Of a DNA stretch of 64,000 nucleotides, positions 45,539-58,633 are shown one piece after another. How positions within the stretch are numbered: position 1 is the stretch's first letter; each line of letters begins with the position of its first letter. The stretch is from Guyanagaster necrorhizus. Its lineage: Eukaryota > Basidiomycota > Agaricomycetes > Agaricales > Physalacriaceae. Made by a program: the position numbers and the translations under genes. The DNA is taken from NCBI RefSeq assembly GCF_019112545.1, contig NW_025064897.1:615336-679335 (forward strand), given 5' to 3'. The notes under the pieces were generated by a model. That model worked only from the letters and a program-made list of their open reading frames with translations, ran no database searches and was not told where the DNA came from.

Positions 45539-48180
45539 ATGAACTACTCCTTCGAACCCACCGCCAACCATGCTATCTCATTGGCGCTCCCCAGATTAGA
45601 TTATCACCCTGACCCACCATTGCAAGTGTCAGAAATTACCTCACCAACGACGCTCGACGCGTCTCCTGTGGATTTATGCACTCTTCAGCTCAAGGCGTTC
45701 TTAAATGCTGCTGAGGATATTGATATCGACACCGAAACCTTGATGGAATTACTCCAGCTTTTACAAGGGCGTCTCGAGGAACAGGACGAATCTAGTGCCA
45801 ATGCCCATGTACATGATGGACATGACCTGTCAACAGTAGATATCGATGCCCTCTATGAACTCGATATTTCCGCCCTCTATTCCATGGATGAAGGTAATCA
45901 CCCTTCATATATCGTGTTTTGATGTGTGGCGCGCCTTGTTGACCGTTCTCTCATTCAGGTCATCAGATTTGGAGTCAAAAAGAGAGACGAGAATTCCTTG
46001 TTCTTTTGAAGGAACGCGGTGAGTGGCATTATTTCGATGTCATCTTAATTAGCGTCGTCCCGGACCGTCCCGCTGAACTTGGCGTCAGCGGACAAGCGTC
46101 CGAACAACCGTCTTCTATCATCGCACAATCTAAATAATCACTGAAATCCCCTCTCTGTAGGAATGGCCGCTTTCGTTGACAGGCTTGTCAATACTCAGTG
46201 CATACATATTCCGCAGCTTCTACTCGCTTTCGGAATTGATCTCGTACGGTTTGTTCTGAAATCGCGATTACAACTTTCTCATGTCTCTAGTAGGTTCCGG
46301 AACTCAAAAATGTCAGCCAGAGGGCATTGTTGTACTTCCTTCGTGTGGCAATGTCACGAGAGTAGGTCTTGGTTACTTTGACCCGGAAAATGATGGGTGT
46401 CACTCATCCACGTACAGGCTCCGCAATCGGGATAAGCTGCCAGAGTACAACACAATCAAAGATGCTGTTAACCTTATTCGCAACAGCAAGAGAATACTCA
46501 TCTTGACCGGGGCAGGAATAAGTAATCCACCCTTTGCTCACTTCTGGTCCATCCATGATGCTCATCTCTGGTATGCAGGTGTTTCGTGTGGTATCCCAGA
46601 TTTCCGATCACGGAATGGGTTGTACGCGTCGCTGGGAGAATACAAGCTAGATGATCCGCAGCAGATGTACGTAAACATGTACACCCGAAACGAGTGTGAG
46701 CTCATATCGCCTTAGGTTCGATGTCAAATATTTTCGAGAATATCCGAATGGTGTGGACCTTCGTGTATTGTTCTTTCGCATGCAAGTTGTACTAAACGTT
46801 TTCAAGTTTTTTAGTGTGTCACTTTCCATGTTCTTTGTCGCCCCAAGGTCCTGAACCTCGATGTATAGTTCTTTTGCTAGGTTCTTTCATCGTACTAGTT
46901 TATGAAGGCCTTTCAACCCTTATGTTTTATAGTCAGATATACCCTGCCAATTTTGTGCCCTCGCCGTGTCATCGCTTCATCAAGCTTATAGAGGACAAGG
47001 GCAAAGTGAGTAGTTTGCTCTGTTTGGATATCCATCGATTCTTATCTTCATCGCAATAGCTTCTACGTGTAAATCTGATTTCACATTGTCTTTCTTACCT
47101 GGCTAAATTTCTCTTCAGAACTATACCCAAAACATTGACACCCTAGAAACTAAAGCTGGCGTGCAAAACGTTCTGCAGTGTCATGGTTCTTTTGCTACTG
47201 CCAGCTGCCTTCAATGCCGAAGGAAGGTACCTGGAACGGAAATTGAGGCCGAGATCATGAAGAAAAAGGTCCCTCTGTGCCCTGTGTGCAACCCCTCAAT
47301 ATTATCCCCCAAGAAGAAGAAGAAGACTAGTAAGAAGAAGTCCAAGGGACAATGGGATAGTGACGTCTCGGATGAGAGCGATGGGCCAGAATATCCTCCG
47401 GGCATTATGAAGGTGCGTCAATTTGTACATACCTTGGTCCATATGTTCAATTGACTCCGTCTATTAGCCTGACATTACATTCTTTGGGGAGAAACTGTCT
47501 GACCAGTTTGACCACGCCGTTGAAGCCGATCGGACCCAGCTAGATTTATTGCTCGTTATTGGGACCTCTTTGAAGGTGTCACCAGTTGCCGATTTGCTAT
47601 GTGTGGCCTCTCCTTCATAAGTCTCAGCGACTGATGCTAACCTTTTACCACAGCACATATCCCACATTCCGTTCCACAAGTACGTCGAAGCTGGAAAGGT
47701 TAAAAGATGAAAAATGACACATGAAACGAACAGATACTCATCAACAAGACTCCTATCAAACATATAAATCCAGACGTAAGTATTGCCTTCTATTGCACCG
47801 GCGAGTTTACAATGAGCGGTGTATATAGATTGTGCTTCTGGGTAACGCCGATACGATCATCAATCATCTATGTTCTGAGCTAGATTGGGAGCTTCCACCG
47901 CCGCTGGCCACTCCTCGAATGTTGACGCCGCGAAACATGAAGAAGCGACCGTCAATGGGGCCGCCAGATATAGAAGAGCCCGAGAGGGTCAGTGACAGGT
48001 ATTTCCAACTCCTTCCGTGTTGCCTCGTTTCGATAGCTGATGGTGTATGGCCATAGCCATGTATGGTTATTTGAAGGCGCTGAAGGAGGGAAGTGGCTTC
48101 GGGATTTTGAGCTGGAAATAGATCATGCGGAGGGACGAGGTGTGCTGGAAGCGAGAAATGCGAAGAAGATGAAGGTATGA
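45539..48180 (+). CDS. SIR2: Sir2-type NAD-dependent protein deacetylase (class I sirtuin)
   Basis: An NAD-consuming histone deacetylase acting in silencing. ATG 45539 reads [20 protein letters not shown]; a long acidic N-terminal part follows ([20 protein letters not shown]). The catalytic core has [20 protein letters not shown] (an intron removes the intervening sequence), [25 protein letters not shown], and [16 protein letters not shown] with the catalytic His. The zinc ligands are CLQC and CPVC. Between the second zinc pair and the next core strand ([18 protein letters not shown]) lies an insert rich in lysine ([14 protein letters not shown]) and then acidic (DSDVSDESD). The remaining blocks are [28 protein letters not shown] and [15 protein letters not shown]. 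It ends NAKKMKV, TGA 48178-48180. Most similar in layout to fungal Sir2/Hst1 proteins. Confidence 0.88.
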
Positions 48181-48815
48181 TATGTATTCATGTAGGTGTA
48201 AATAATCCCGGGACGATTTTAGTTATCCATTTGTGTGTAGTGTCACTGTATGGTGTATAGAAAGTTCTCTTTTTACATTTATACATCCCACGAGGCGTTG
48301 AACTACGGATGTTATAGATTGTCGGCAGCCAATGCAAGCATCAAGATTATTCACACAAATCTTTTTGGACGGAGAAGTCATAAAACTAAAGGTCAGGTGC
48401 GAGTATAACACAGAGCGTCTTTGGAAGTATCCGCAGATTATGGGGGTGAGATGGAAAGAAGGTATTTGGGACGCGTGCCAGCGCGTCACCGTGACCTCCC
48501 GAATTTTTCAATCGAAAACGTCACTTGGTTGTGGACCATCATGTCCCGCTAGTACTTTTCCTGGGTACTGCCACCGACGACTGTCCGCGACTGGTCCCGA
48601 CCATGCCCTGTTCATGACGCCGGGCCTCTGCAAAAATTTCGTTCGACGCTGTCCTGATTTCTCATGCGCCTTCTGGGTCGTCTTTTTCCCCTGCAACAAC
48701 CATTCCAAAGACGACACTTCAGCTCAACTTCACTTTTTCTTTCAAATTTATCACGGCCTCGCTTCCCATTCGGTGCGGCCTTTTGCTATCTTGTCACTCG
48801 TGGAGAAGAACTGAG
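48181..48815. other. Intergenic, no feature recognised
   Basis: A 160-codon + frame (48332-48814) lies here, but it starts near the SIR2 3' flank, has no family resemblance, and the real gene begins at the next ATG. Otherwise only short frames. Confidence 0.35.
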
Positions 48816-50025
48816 ATGGTGTGTTTTGTTGTAGCCATACGGAAGGACGTTTGGCACCCGGATCCCATCCTGGAGGAAGGAAAGGCATTCGCATTCAAAG
48901 ATCTTACGTGGCTTTTGCGGCACGGTGCGAGACACCACCAAGTGCGCATTGAGCCGGATGGTTATGTGGCTGTTTCAGATATTGTGGGTTACAGTGGGTT
49001 TGGTTTGGTTTTTGCTCTTGTTAAACAATGCTTTCTTAGCTGTCCAACCCAAGATATGACCGATTTACCCCGGAAGGCATTCGAGAAATGGCAGAGATGG
49101 ATACTAGAGAACGCATTCAACTTAAGGAGGAATATAACACCCACAGAACGAAGGTCTGGATTAGGGTTAGCGGGCACCATTCCATTCCGGTGAGTGACAT
49201 TGTATCTATGTCCTGCTACTATTATTCACAGTTTCCAGTGGGTTCACCCTGGTGCCAAAAAGCTCGCTTCTTCTGCAACGACAGCATGGGACTCAATGGC
49301 ATTGCCGTTTTCCCAGCTTTTTTACCTCACTACTAGAGAGGACTGGCGGACCATTCGTAAGCCTGAAATCTTCATTATCTGAGCTCATGAGTCTATTCTA
49401 TGTGTTCGCAGGCACGGAAGGCATCAAGGCGGGGCATTCGTTCATCCATCTCAAGCAAGATATTCCTGACCACTACGGACTACGTTTAGGACGTATGTGT
49501 TACACTATCTACGCGTCTTCGGCCCGTCTAACGTTCTTCACAGACTCTTTCTCGCCAGTCGTGGTCGTCATTAACGCGTCTGTGGCCACAAGATTTGGCG
49601 TGTCATTCTACATCCATCCTTCTGGCGAGATCTTAACTACCGGTGATTCAAGTGGTTACATCGATCCCCAGACATTTCGTGCTGCTTTTGCCGTTCAGTG
49701 GGAGCACGAGAGTCTCGTCGGTCACTATGAGCCCTGGCTGCGCCCTCGTGATCCTCAAAAGCGAAAAGAATTACGACATCTGATTCCAGACAAAAACAAG
49801 CAACGCTTTAGAAAGCGTCCCACTCTTCATTACCCTCCTATCCAGGTACCAACGCGCACCAAAGTCGATGTTATCCTCCCCAGGAGCAAGGGCAAGGATG
49901 CTGCAGAATCACCTCCGTCTCCTTCCGCGAACGTCATTTTGCAGCCACAGTATCAGATAGATATCCACCGATCGCGACCTGTTCCTCCTCACATGCAAGA
50001 CTCTGCCATTGCAATGAAGGGCTAA
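48816..50025 (+). CDS. TPT1: Divergent tRNA 2'-phosphotransferase (Tpt1/KptA) homologue
   Basis: Tpt1 removes the 2'-phosphate left at tRNA splice junctions, using NAD. Family features: FKDLTWLLRHGARHHQVRIE and PDGYVAVSDI, then across an intron the block RYDRFTPEGIREMAEMDTRE, RIQLKEEYNTHRTKVWIRVS and GHHSIP, matching 'KxRF.l......IRA.QGHS'. The next exon gives QLFYLTTREDWRTI, which aligns with 'YHGT...w..I', and EGIKAGHSFIHLKQDIPDH, which aligns with 'GL..m.R.HIHL'. Then VVVVINASVATRFGVSFYI and SSGYIDPQTFRAAF. The HGT and R-x-H-x-H residues of active enzymes are thus replaced. The C-terminal ~120 residues are a basic, Pro-rich extension not usual for Tpt1. Stop TAA at 50023-50025... the frame ends 50025. 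The start at 48816 is the nearest ATG; further 5' sequence is possible. Confidence 0.7.
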
Positions 50026-50305
50026 TCCTCGTTGGTAGCAGAGTCTCATTCCGCTTCACCCCGGGTTCGTCGCTCAACAGAAGGCTGCCGTCATTCGCCA
50101 GATCCTGTCATTAGGATGGCCAGCATACGGCTCCGTACCTTCCAGAGGCCATAGCCCTTCGCGTCACATTCCTTGAACGCATCTGACTTGAACATCAGAC
50201 TCGTCACTAGGAATTCTATTGTATTCGACGTAGAATTCTGACGCAGCAAAAACAATCAAAAGTAGGAAACTGTAGGATTTTAAGAGGGGTGCTGCAGTTA
50301 TTAAT

Positions 50306-52012
50306 CTACACACGACTACCGTACACATCTTCAGGCGTGACACCGGCTTGTCCCTTCCTCAAGTTGGCCTGGGCCCATCTAATAGACAACTTAGCACTTA
50401 ATGATTAGAGTGTATGGACAGGACGTACTTTTTGATTCGGATTGACTCTATCTGAATGAAACCGGTAGTGTCCGTTGGCTCGAAGCCACCCATCTCATCC
50501 ATAGACGACTGTTGTTCATCATACAGACCCTGTGTTCTTGTCAGATCGGAAGTTCTGCTACAATCAAGATCTCTCACCTCGGGGCTCTCCCGGCCTTCAA
50601 TGACCACATTACCCTTGTATAACTTGAGCCTGACGAGGCCGTTGACGGTCCTCTGACTTGAAGGAATAGAGCTGGTGATAAACTCCCTCTCTGGGGTGAA
50701 AAAGTGACCGTTGTACAAGATGCGACTGAACTCGATCGTCACAAACTGGTCCCTTAAGGCACGGACATTCCTGTCGAGGGTCAGACCCTCAAGGTCGACG
50801 TGAGCAGCCCGAAGAATAGTGGCCCCGGGAGACTCGTAGCATCCGCGAGACTTGACACCGATGAACCTGTTCTCAACAATATCGATCCTTCCCACACCGT
50901 GCTTCCTTCCGAGTGCGTTGAGGGCGAGGAAGATCTCTACGGGATCTGTGTATGTCTTGCCTCCGGCGACATCGACTTTTATTGGGAGACCAGCCTTGAA
51001 TTCGATGGTTAGGCGCTCGGGGGTCTCTGGTGCAGCTTCGGGGGCAGTGGTGAGCTTCCACATGTCAGCAGGCGGAGTCGTGTTGGGGTCCTCAAGAATA
51101 CCGGCCTCGTAAGAGATATGGAAAAGGTTCTCATCCGTCGACCAGGGTTTGGCGGTCGTTTGGGTGACGGGGATGGACATTTCAGCCGCGTACGCGAGCA
51201 AGGCTTGACGGCCCGCAAATCGGTGGTAGAATTCTTCGAAAAGAGAAGAAGTATTAGTTTTCTCGCAAATTGCTTAGCCCAGGAGAACGCACCAGGAATT
51301 CGCCAGGGTGCGATGACCTTGATGTCGGGTTTGAGACCATAGAATGCCAGCTCGAAACGGACTTGGTCGTTTCCCTTTCCGGTGCATCCATGAGAAACAA
51401 AACTGAAGAGATCAGAAGGTGAGACAGGATAGGAATATACAATTCGGAGGCCTACTTACTCGCAGCCTTCTCGTTCAGCAACGGCAATCATCCCACGAGC
51501 AATGACGGGACGAGCAAGTGAGGTACCAAGGAGGTATACATTCTATAACCAAATAATCAACATATTGGTTGATAGCAGAGAATCGACACTTACTTCGTAG
51601 ATACAGTTGGCTTGGACTGCAGGATAAATCAATTCGGTCACAAATTCACGTTTCAAGTCCTGACGAAATCGAGTCAGTAGAAGAATCAAATATCTTCAAT
51701 GGCACACACTTCCAAAAAGAACTTTTTCGCCCCGACTTTGAGGGCCTTTTTCTCCGCCGCGGCGAAATCCTGCGCCAAGGTATTGCAAGATCAGTTTCGG
51801 GAATGAACAAAACAGTAAAACGGACCTCTTCCTGACCAACGTCGGCCATGAACGCATACACTTCATATCCCTGCTCAATCAACCAAGCAAGGATGCATGA
51901 AGTATCTGTTCGTGGGCATCATTACAATGACCGGAAAGGAGAATAGCAACCATCGCTACATACCAAGCCCTCCAGAGTACGCAAGCAAGACTTTTCCAGA
52001 CTTTGCAGACAT
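50306..52012 (-). CDS. ARG1: Argininosuccinate synthase
   Basis: Joins citrulline and aspartate with ATP, the penultimate step of arginine synthesis. ATG 52012 gives [20 protein letters not shown] with the PP-loop SGGLDTS completed across an intron. Then [116 protein letters not shown] and [20 protein letters not shown], all hallmark blocks. The last intron (donor GTACGT) joins IRIKK to [20 protein letters not shown] and stops at TAG 50308-50306. Reading through that intron would stop at 50398 with a different end, so alternative C-termini are conceivable. Length about 410 aa, normal. Complete and with all active-site motifs. Confidence 0.95.
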
Positions 52013-52264
52013 CGTGAAGGTTCAGATAGATAGATGAGGAGATCAAGATTTCGAGTCAGACTGACAATTGCAAATCAAGATTCAAACTCCAATGTCGGCC
52101 GAAAAGGTCGCCACGTGAAGAGAAGTATGATATGACGTCACGCGTACATCGCATCAAAAAGTCAGAAAAAGAATTATGCTGTTCTATGCAATACATCGAA
52201 ATATAGGGTGATGGGCTTTGTATACAATGCTACTGTAAATCAGAAGGTGAAAATTTATTACTAA

Positions 52265-55200
52265 TTATTCCGACTCTGCTGTGGAATTGTTAACACTTGC
52301 TGGCCCTTCCTCCACCGCGTCCTGATCATGGTTCCGCAAACGCATCTCTACCAAAAACTCCTTGTCTCGTATGCTTTGGGACCAAGACGATAGAAGATCC
52401 ATAGACAGAAATGCTGACCTAGAAGAAGCCGCGACAATAAAGATCGCGGGATATAAGTGGGCGACTGAAACGGAATATCAACAGCAGGTCCTCAAGGTAA
52501 TGAAATGAACCCACAGATGAATTTGTCGTTCACTGGGACAGAAGGAAAGAAGTGGCGTAGTATCGTAAACAGCAGCCCAGGTAAAACAATCATGCCAAGA
52601 AGGCCCGCAGTGACGGGGGCGATGACTTCCTTTGTCGCACTGACAGGATCTGGATGAGTCCAACCATTATGTGAAATCTGCGAAAGACAGAGTTAGGAAG
52701 GAACTCGAAGGACGTCGACATCACGTACAAGATCAATTCCCCTGGCTATGCGGCCTCGAGGTTGCATTCTATGTGCATATAGCCCAATCTTAACATAAAG
52801 CAACCCGAGCGCCCATTCATCCACAATACGAATGGTCGGCGAAAGAGTAGGATCCAGACCCAAGCGAATAGGCAGAATCACGTATAGGTCGATGGCGAGC
52901 GCAACGAGGGTAGGAATCACCATACCCAGGAATAGCGTCATATAGGATATCTTCGCAGACCATAGCAATCCACGCTTGACAACCAACATCCACAAGTCGG
53001 CACGAGGGCCGTCACCGCCTCTTCGCTGTCGACGTTTATCCAAGCGGTCAATCGCCTTTCCAACAAGATAACAGCCCCAGAGCAAATAGAATCCAATGAT
53101 AAGAGAGTAGCCATCATGAACATCTTCCGCAACAAAAAGTCCGAAGAAGCGCCGCCCAAGCGCTATCGGAAGGGCAACCAAGACACCGAGTGACAAGGCG
53201 CCAGTGACCCACAAAACGGCAACGAATGTAAAGATCCGTCTACGGAAATTGGGGGGAATGTATACCACCATATAATCATCTCTGATCTGGTGCTTGGCCT
53301 TCAAAGCTTCCGAATTTTGTATCGTGATCAATCTCTCCGCTCGTTCATCGATGGGATTACCACGTTCATCAACAACGGCAGTGGCACCGATATCTTTTGG
53401 AAGTGCGATGCTATCAGTGGCCGGGACTCGCCTAAATGAGCCATCAGACTTGGCTGTTGGGTCCACAAAGAAAGATTTCGAGGTAAACATAGATTTCAAT
53501 GACCATTTGGCAGGTGTCACCTCTTCGGTGGGATATCGACCACCAAAAAAGTAAGAAGTCAAACGGAATTGACGAGCCAGGAATTGCCAAATAATAGTCA
53601 CCAGCCTCTTGATACCTTTTCGCGGACGGAAGTAGTGCATCGTATATGGCAAGACCAAGTGAAGAAACAGTAGGTCGATGGGCACTTTGGACAGCGGTTG
53701 CCTAAACGAAACAATTAGACCAAGAAACTAAGTAATAGCACGCAGACGAGCCTATTTTTCCACCGGAAAGGTAAAACGGTTTTACTGCCAATGAAATACA
53801 GCGCAGAAGCACTGGCCACGGTACAAAGAACTACAACGGAATACATGATTGCGCTGATGAAAATCTTCCGCAGTTGAGTGATTGTTGACCGGTCAAGAAT
53901 ATCCCGTATCGGGTGCGAGTTTTGGTCTTGAGGATCTTTAACGAACCACATCGCGCCGGATCGCATGATACTTCTGCATCCGGACAGTAAAACTGCAAAG
54001 GAATACCTAGAGAACGATAGATCTTGAATGAGAAGACCAAAGCAAAGTATAAGAACACCGACATGAACATCGTTCCGGCGACCCAGTGATAGAACATGGC
54101 AGTCATTGGAGCCTGGTAAAGAAACAGAGTGCGATTGGCAAGGTTGGATCCAGAGAAGAACCAAATGGCACAGAGGTCAAGAACGACACCGCACCCGAGC
54201 GGGAAAAGCGCCAATTCAATGAAAATGAAGGCCGCGACCTAGAGAAAGATGAGCCAAGCTCATGGCCATCCTGATCACTACCCACCTTGACAACAAGGAG
54301 GTGTTGTCTGAAAGCACTTTTCACAGACCGACCTGCCTCCTTGTTTCCGATAGCAAGCAAATGAACGTAGACAGAAACCATCAGAGCAACCACTGCATAT
54401 CCAAAGATGATAGCAGAGGCCCTTTCCGTTGAACCGTGACCGAGAGCGATGTCTGTCCACCAATCGCAGAATCGGACGGCCAAAAGTCTAACTTCTTTAC
54501 CGAGGGCAGCAAAGGAAGGCTCAAACATTTCTATTGTGCCAGCCTTCAATTGGTCAAGCATAGAAAATGTAGACGTGGGCTCCTGAGAGGTAGTGTTAGA
54601 CGATGCGGATATCCACGGGAAAAACATGTCAGAGGCATTGACAGCACGATGATACTGGGAACACTAGCATCAATATAAGTAACCAACAGTACTTTATAAT
54701 GTGACTTACAAAGGTTACAATAGCCTCACTCGTTCGGCCGAGTCCATCGCGACCCACAATTGCCTTGGCAAAGAACAAAACGCCAATCAAAATCAAATCC
54801 AACAGCCCACGTCCCACAGTCAAGTACTGCGGGAAGATAACTTCGCTAATGACATAGACAATTGTGTCTACAACAGGATCAGTCAACAATCGGATAGCAC
54901 GGATAGGAAGGTGGAGTATTTGAAGGAAACGGCGGGGATCCAGCTGTGGTTGGGAAGAATGTCATAGAAAGTTCAACAATTCAACAACTTTAAAATCCAG
55001 ACATACCGATAGCAACAGAGTAGACTTTCCAACTGTAAAAGGGGCCAAAATACCTACAACGATTGCGGCGTCGAGAACGAACATCATAAGGGTAGCCTGA
55101 GGGACGGATAAATAACGCTTATGACACTAAATAACCCGAAAGTACGCACATTTTGGAGGACAGTGTGGAAGGGACCCCTCATGCCAATGGCTGAAATGGT

Positions 55201-57236
55201 AGTACATATGAGAGAAAGACAGCATTGAGGAAACAACAACCTACCTTCTAGAGCTCCTTCCATGTCATCATCGGCATTTGCTTCTATATCGTCACCAAGT
55301 CCAGCTGCCATTGCGGCATCTTGTACGATATCCGGTGCTTGGTTAGCGACGTCAAGGACTGGCGCAACAGGAGGAGCAACCTCCAGCACCTGACCACCGT
55401 CAGGGACATCTTGATCTTCATCCTCAATGCCGTATTCATCCCCTTCCTCCTCTTCCTCCACCTCTTCCTCCTCCTCAAGCTCTTCAACCTGTGGTGGTGT
55501 GTCCTCTTCACCCGGAAAGTACCTCGCCATCAAAGCTCTTTGCTCAGCTTCAAACTCACGATCGTGCTCTGAACTATCAAAATATCCTGGCGGTGGATCT
55601 TCGTCGACACCGAAATCTTCGGGAGCCCGATAGGTGGCTAGACCCGGCGACGCAAGAGGTGTCGAATGCAGTGGGGAAGATGGACCAGAGCTCGGCAGGA
55701 CTGTGTTAGGCAGAGGAGGTCGTCGGAATGATGTTGATGGCACGTCTGACGGTCCAGGCGTGGGAGGTGAATTGAGTGAGAACGGTATGGGCTCCGCCGG
55801 AGGCTGCAGGACAACAGGAGGGAAAGGAGACGAGGAGGACGACGATGAAGAAGAGGCCGATGATGAAGAACCTGCACGCTGACCAGAACTAGGAGAAACG
55901 GTGAACGTGAACTCTGGCAACCATAGTGGATCATTTGTAGCATCAGAATATGCGAGTGCATTATCCTCGCTATTTCGTTCTGCCTCCCTTCGAGACATAC
56001 GAGCTGTTTGTAGCCGCCGCGAGAAAGCACGATGCTGTTTTCGTCGCTTTGCATGTTCACGTTCGCGGTTTTTCTCTTCATCTTCCGTGCACTGTTGCCT
56101 TGTCGTTTCGCGAGAAGATTCGGTCCCATCATCATCGTCATGTGGCCTCTCCCGACGCGAAGGAAGTTCCAAGGGGGTTCTTCCGTGATTTCTCCCCTCT
56201 CCTACGACGTGACCGTTCGCGCCCTGCATAGCTCGCATCGCATCGTAAGCCCTTACCGCATCCACCTGACGCTGTGCGAGAGCCAACCTATTACGCTGTT
56301 GTTCTATCACGGCAACGATAGGTGGCTGGGGTGGCTGGGGCGGGTTGTCTTGTTGTACAGCTGGCAGTCTTTCCTCTGGCATAGGTAACTCCTCCTCGTC
56401 GAACACACCAGGTCTTGCGTTTTGAGAAATCCACTCCCGTAACAGGAATATAGCCACGAATGTCACAACGATCATCGAAGCTATTATTTGGCCAGTAAAT
56501 ATGTCTGAGGATAGAGCCAACCAGACTGGATGGGTTGATATTTCTCCAAGTAGGGTCTGAGACGGTGGTCTCGCTGCATCAGGGTGAATGTTGTAGTAGA
56601 AGGGATTAATAGTAGTGCCGCTCTCAGGCGGAGGTTCTCTATCACTAATGTACCAGGCACTATGAGAATATAAGTTAGTGTATGCGTCAAATACATAAAA
56701 TACGCACGTCAGCTCTCCGATTGTGAAACAGATCCTCCAAGTCCAGACGGTCACCCACGGGAGCACCGCGAGCCATACCAAAGCAACTACAACTGCTCTC
56801 ACCGCAAATAACAGTGCGAACAGGGCTTGCTGAGCTAATCGTCTCAGAAGAAGAGCCGGCGGTAATCTTGGCGGCATGTCCGCTGCATACACTGGACAAA
56901 AAGTCAGATGGACAAGAAGAGTACGGGGCGGAACACCCACCCTTTGTGAAAGAGTAGGAGTGCTTGCAGACATCACAAGTCTTTTTCTTGCTATGAGACA
57001 GCCATGTTGTCAGGCTACACCTCTAGTCAGTACTGATCTCTCTGAACTGTTCCTAGAACACACACCAGTCCTGGTGAATATACCGGATAGTTCCTGAGCA
57101 TTTGCAAGGATGGAATAATGGTTGATCAGGTTCAGCGGGAGCGCTGCATATACGGCAGGTATCTTGATATGAGGTATCATCACTAAGCGCTCGCATGGAC
57201 CAAAAATGTCATACCTTGCTCTTCCGCCTCCTGCAT
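52265..57236 (-). CDS. SSM4: ER membrane RING-CH ubiquitin ligase Doa10/Ssm4 (MARCH6-like)
   Basis: A large multi-pass E3 ligase of the ER and inner nuclear membrane for ERAD. Exon 1 (ATG 57236, MQEAEEQ) is followed by DTCRICSAPAEPDQPLFHPC and KCSGTIRYIHQD. Across an intron CLTTWLSHSKKKTCDVCKHS completes the C4HC3 RING-CH finger, then YSFTK. Membrane segments follow (LFALLFAVRAVVVALVWLAV; WLALSSDIFTGQIIASMIVV). A long cytosolic loop holds a basic region, Ser-rich tracts and an acidic run (ELEEEEEVEEEEEGDEYG). After it come further membrane helices (ILIGVLFFAKAIVGRDGLGR, GYAVVALMVSVYVHLLAIGN, VLWVTGALSLGVLVALPIAL). The last exons give GLLGMIVLPGLLFTILRHFF and FLVEMRLRNHDQDAVEEGPA, stop TAA 52267-52265. 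Gene length ~5 kb with short introns; the product is roughly 1,450 aa, as in other fungi. Confidence 0.9.
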
Positions 57237-58633
57237 TGTGGAAAGATAAGTTCAGTTAAGAACTATCGGTGTGTTGAAACTTCGGATAGGTAAAATGGTG
57301 GTGAAGAGCAAAAGCGAAAGACAGATGTACGCGGTGTAAAGCGGCAAGCTGTTGCGTGACGGTGTGTGACGGCAGGCGTGACAGACGCTTGACTGTCACG
57401 GTACTTATCTAGTCCGCCCCCGAAGGCTTGCAAATTCACCTGAACTGTAGATATTCTTTTCAGCGCCATCGACTCGCATGCCTGATAGTCCTATCGTCGA
57501 AAGTATGACTCCTACTTCAAGTCCCGCCACCACGGCCACCGGTTACTATGTACCATATTTTACCTGGTACTAATGACGCAATTTTCTTGGTCGGCCAGCA
57601 CCGAGGGCGCAAGAAATGGTGAATTTTAAACAATAACAATACTTTAGCCGATTTCCAGATACTAGAACCACGCAGAACGCTAAAGTCAGTGCCTTGGTTG
57701 ATCTGTAGTCTGATGAACTAGCCTACTTCCGCCCGCAAAGCCCACCATGGTCGAATGGCTTATGGATAGCACCCGCCGATCTAGTGAGCACATTGAAGCT
57801 GGAAGGAACACAGGCCCATGCTCATTGAAACCATTCACCTTCTCTGTTCTAGAGAATTTTCTTTCAGACAACTTTTTAGGTCCGCAGCATGCACTCAGAT
57901 TATCACACACTGGCGCCGTACGCCCTCTTTCACCATGTATATGAACCCTACAGCGCCGCAAGGTCCAACCCGATGAATTTGACAGGGATCACTCTCCTCT
58001 TCATGCGCTGTAACCGTTGCGCTAGCAAATCGGTCATTTCCAGACGAGAAGCTGAGAACACCAGTCATTTACCCATCAGTCAAGGATTCGCGAACATGAC
58101 GGCGTCGAGTTAGCGTCAAGACCAAAGGCCGTAATCATAATCAGGTAGGTGTGGTGCTCTTATGCTAGAGTGATACGATAGAAGTCAAAAAGATACCATC
58201 AATTTCGGACGGAACGTGAGTTTCTTGATTCTTTTGTTAGAGGGAGAAGATGCTAGTAAACTAAATTGGAGTACTAGTGCTTCATCAAGGACATACTCAG
58301 CTTGAACCCCGATATGACGGTACAATAAAGCGAGCCGCTGAGCCCTCGGCGTCCAGGGAACAACCTTATCGAATTTTCGGACGAATTGCATCGCGCTTCT
58401 GCACCAACAATAACGTGCTTTCTCCGACTGTCTCGTCAGAATCTGAAATCTTTGACGTGGAGGATGAACGAATGATGGTTGCTGCAACGTGCTCGGACGA
58501 AGTCATGGGGCCATTCTTCTCTTAATTACGGCTGGGAGATACCGGAGATTCCATTCTGCGACTGTCGGGAACGTTTTAAATAGCTGGACAAAGCAGTTGA
58601 ACGAATCAGCCGGACTTTGGGTAGCCTTTAGCC
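57237..58633. other. 1.4 kb intergenic, no gene recognised
   Basis: Holds the DOA10 upstream region and the promoter of the sedolisin gene. Open frames on both strands (- 57686-57961, - 58185-58487) are short and without family blocks. No repeat was noticed. Confidence 0.4.

Noticed and set aside
48332..48814. 160-codon + frame upstream of the Tpt1-like gene
   Set aside because: No family resemblance or coding-like composition, and it lies in the interval expected to hold the SIR2 3' flank and next promoter.
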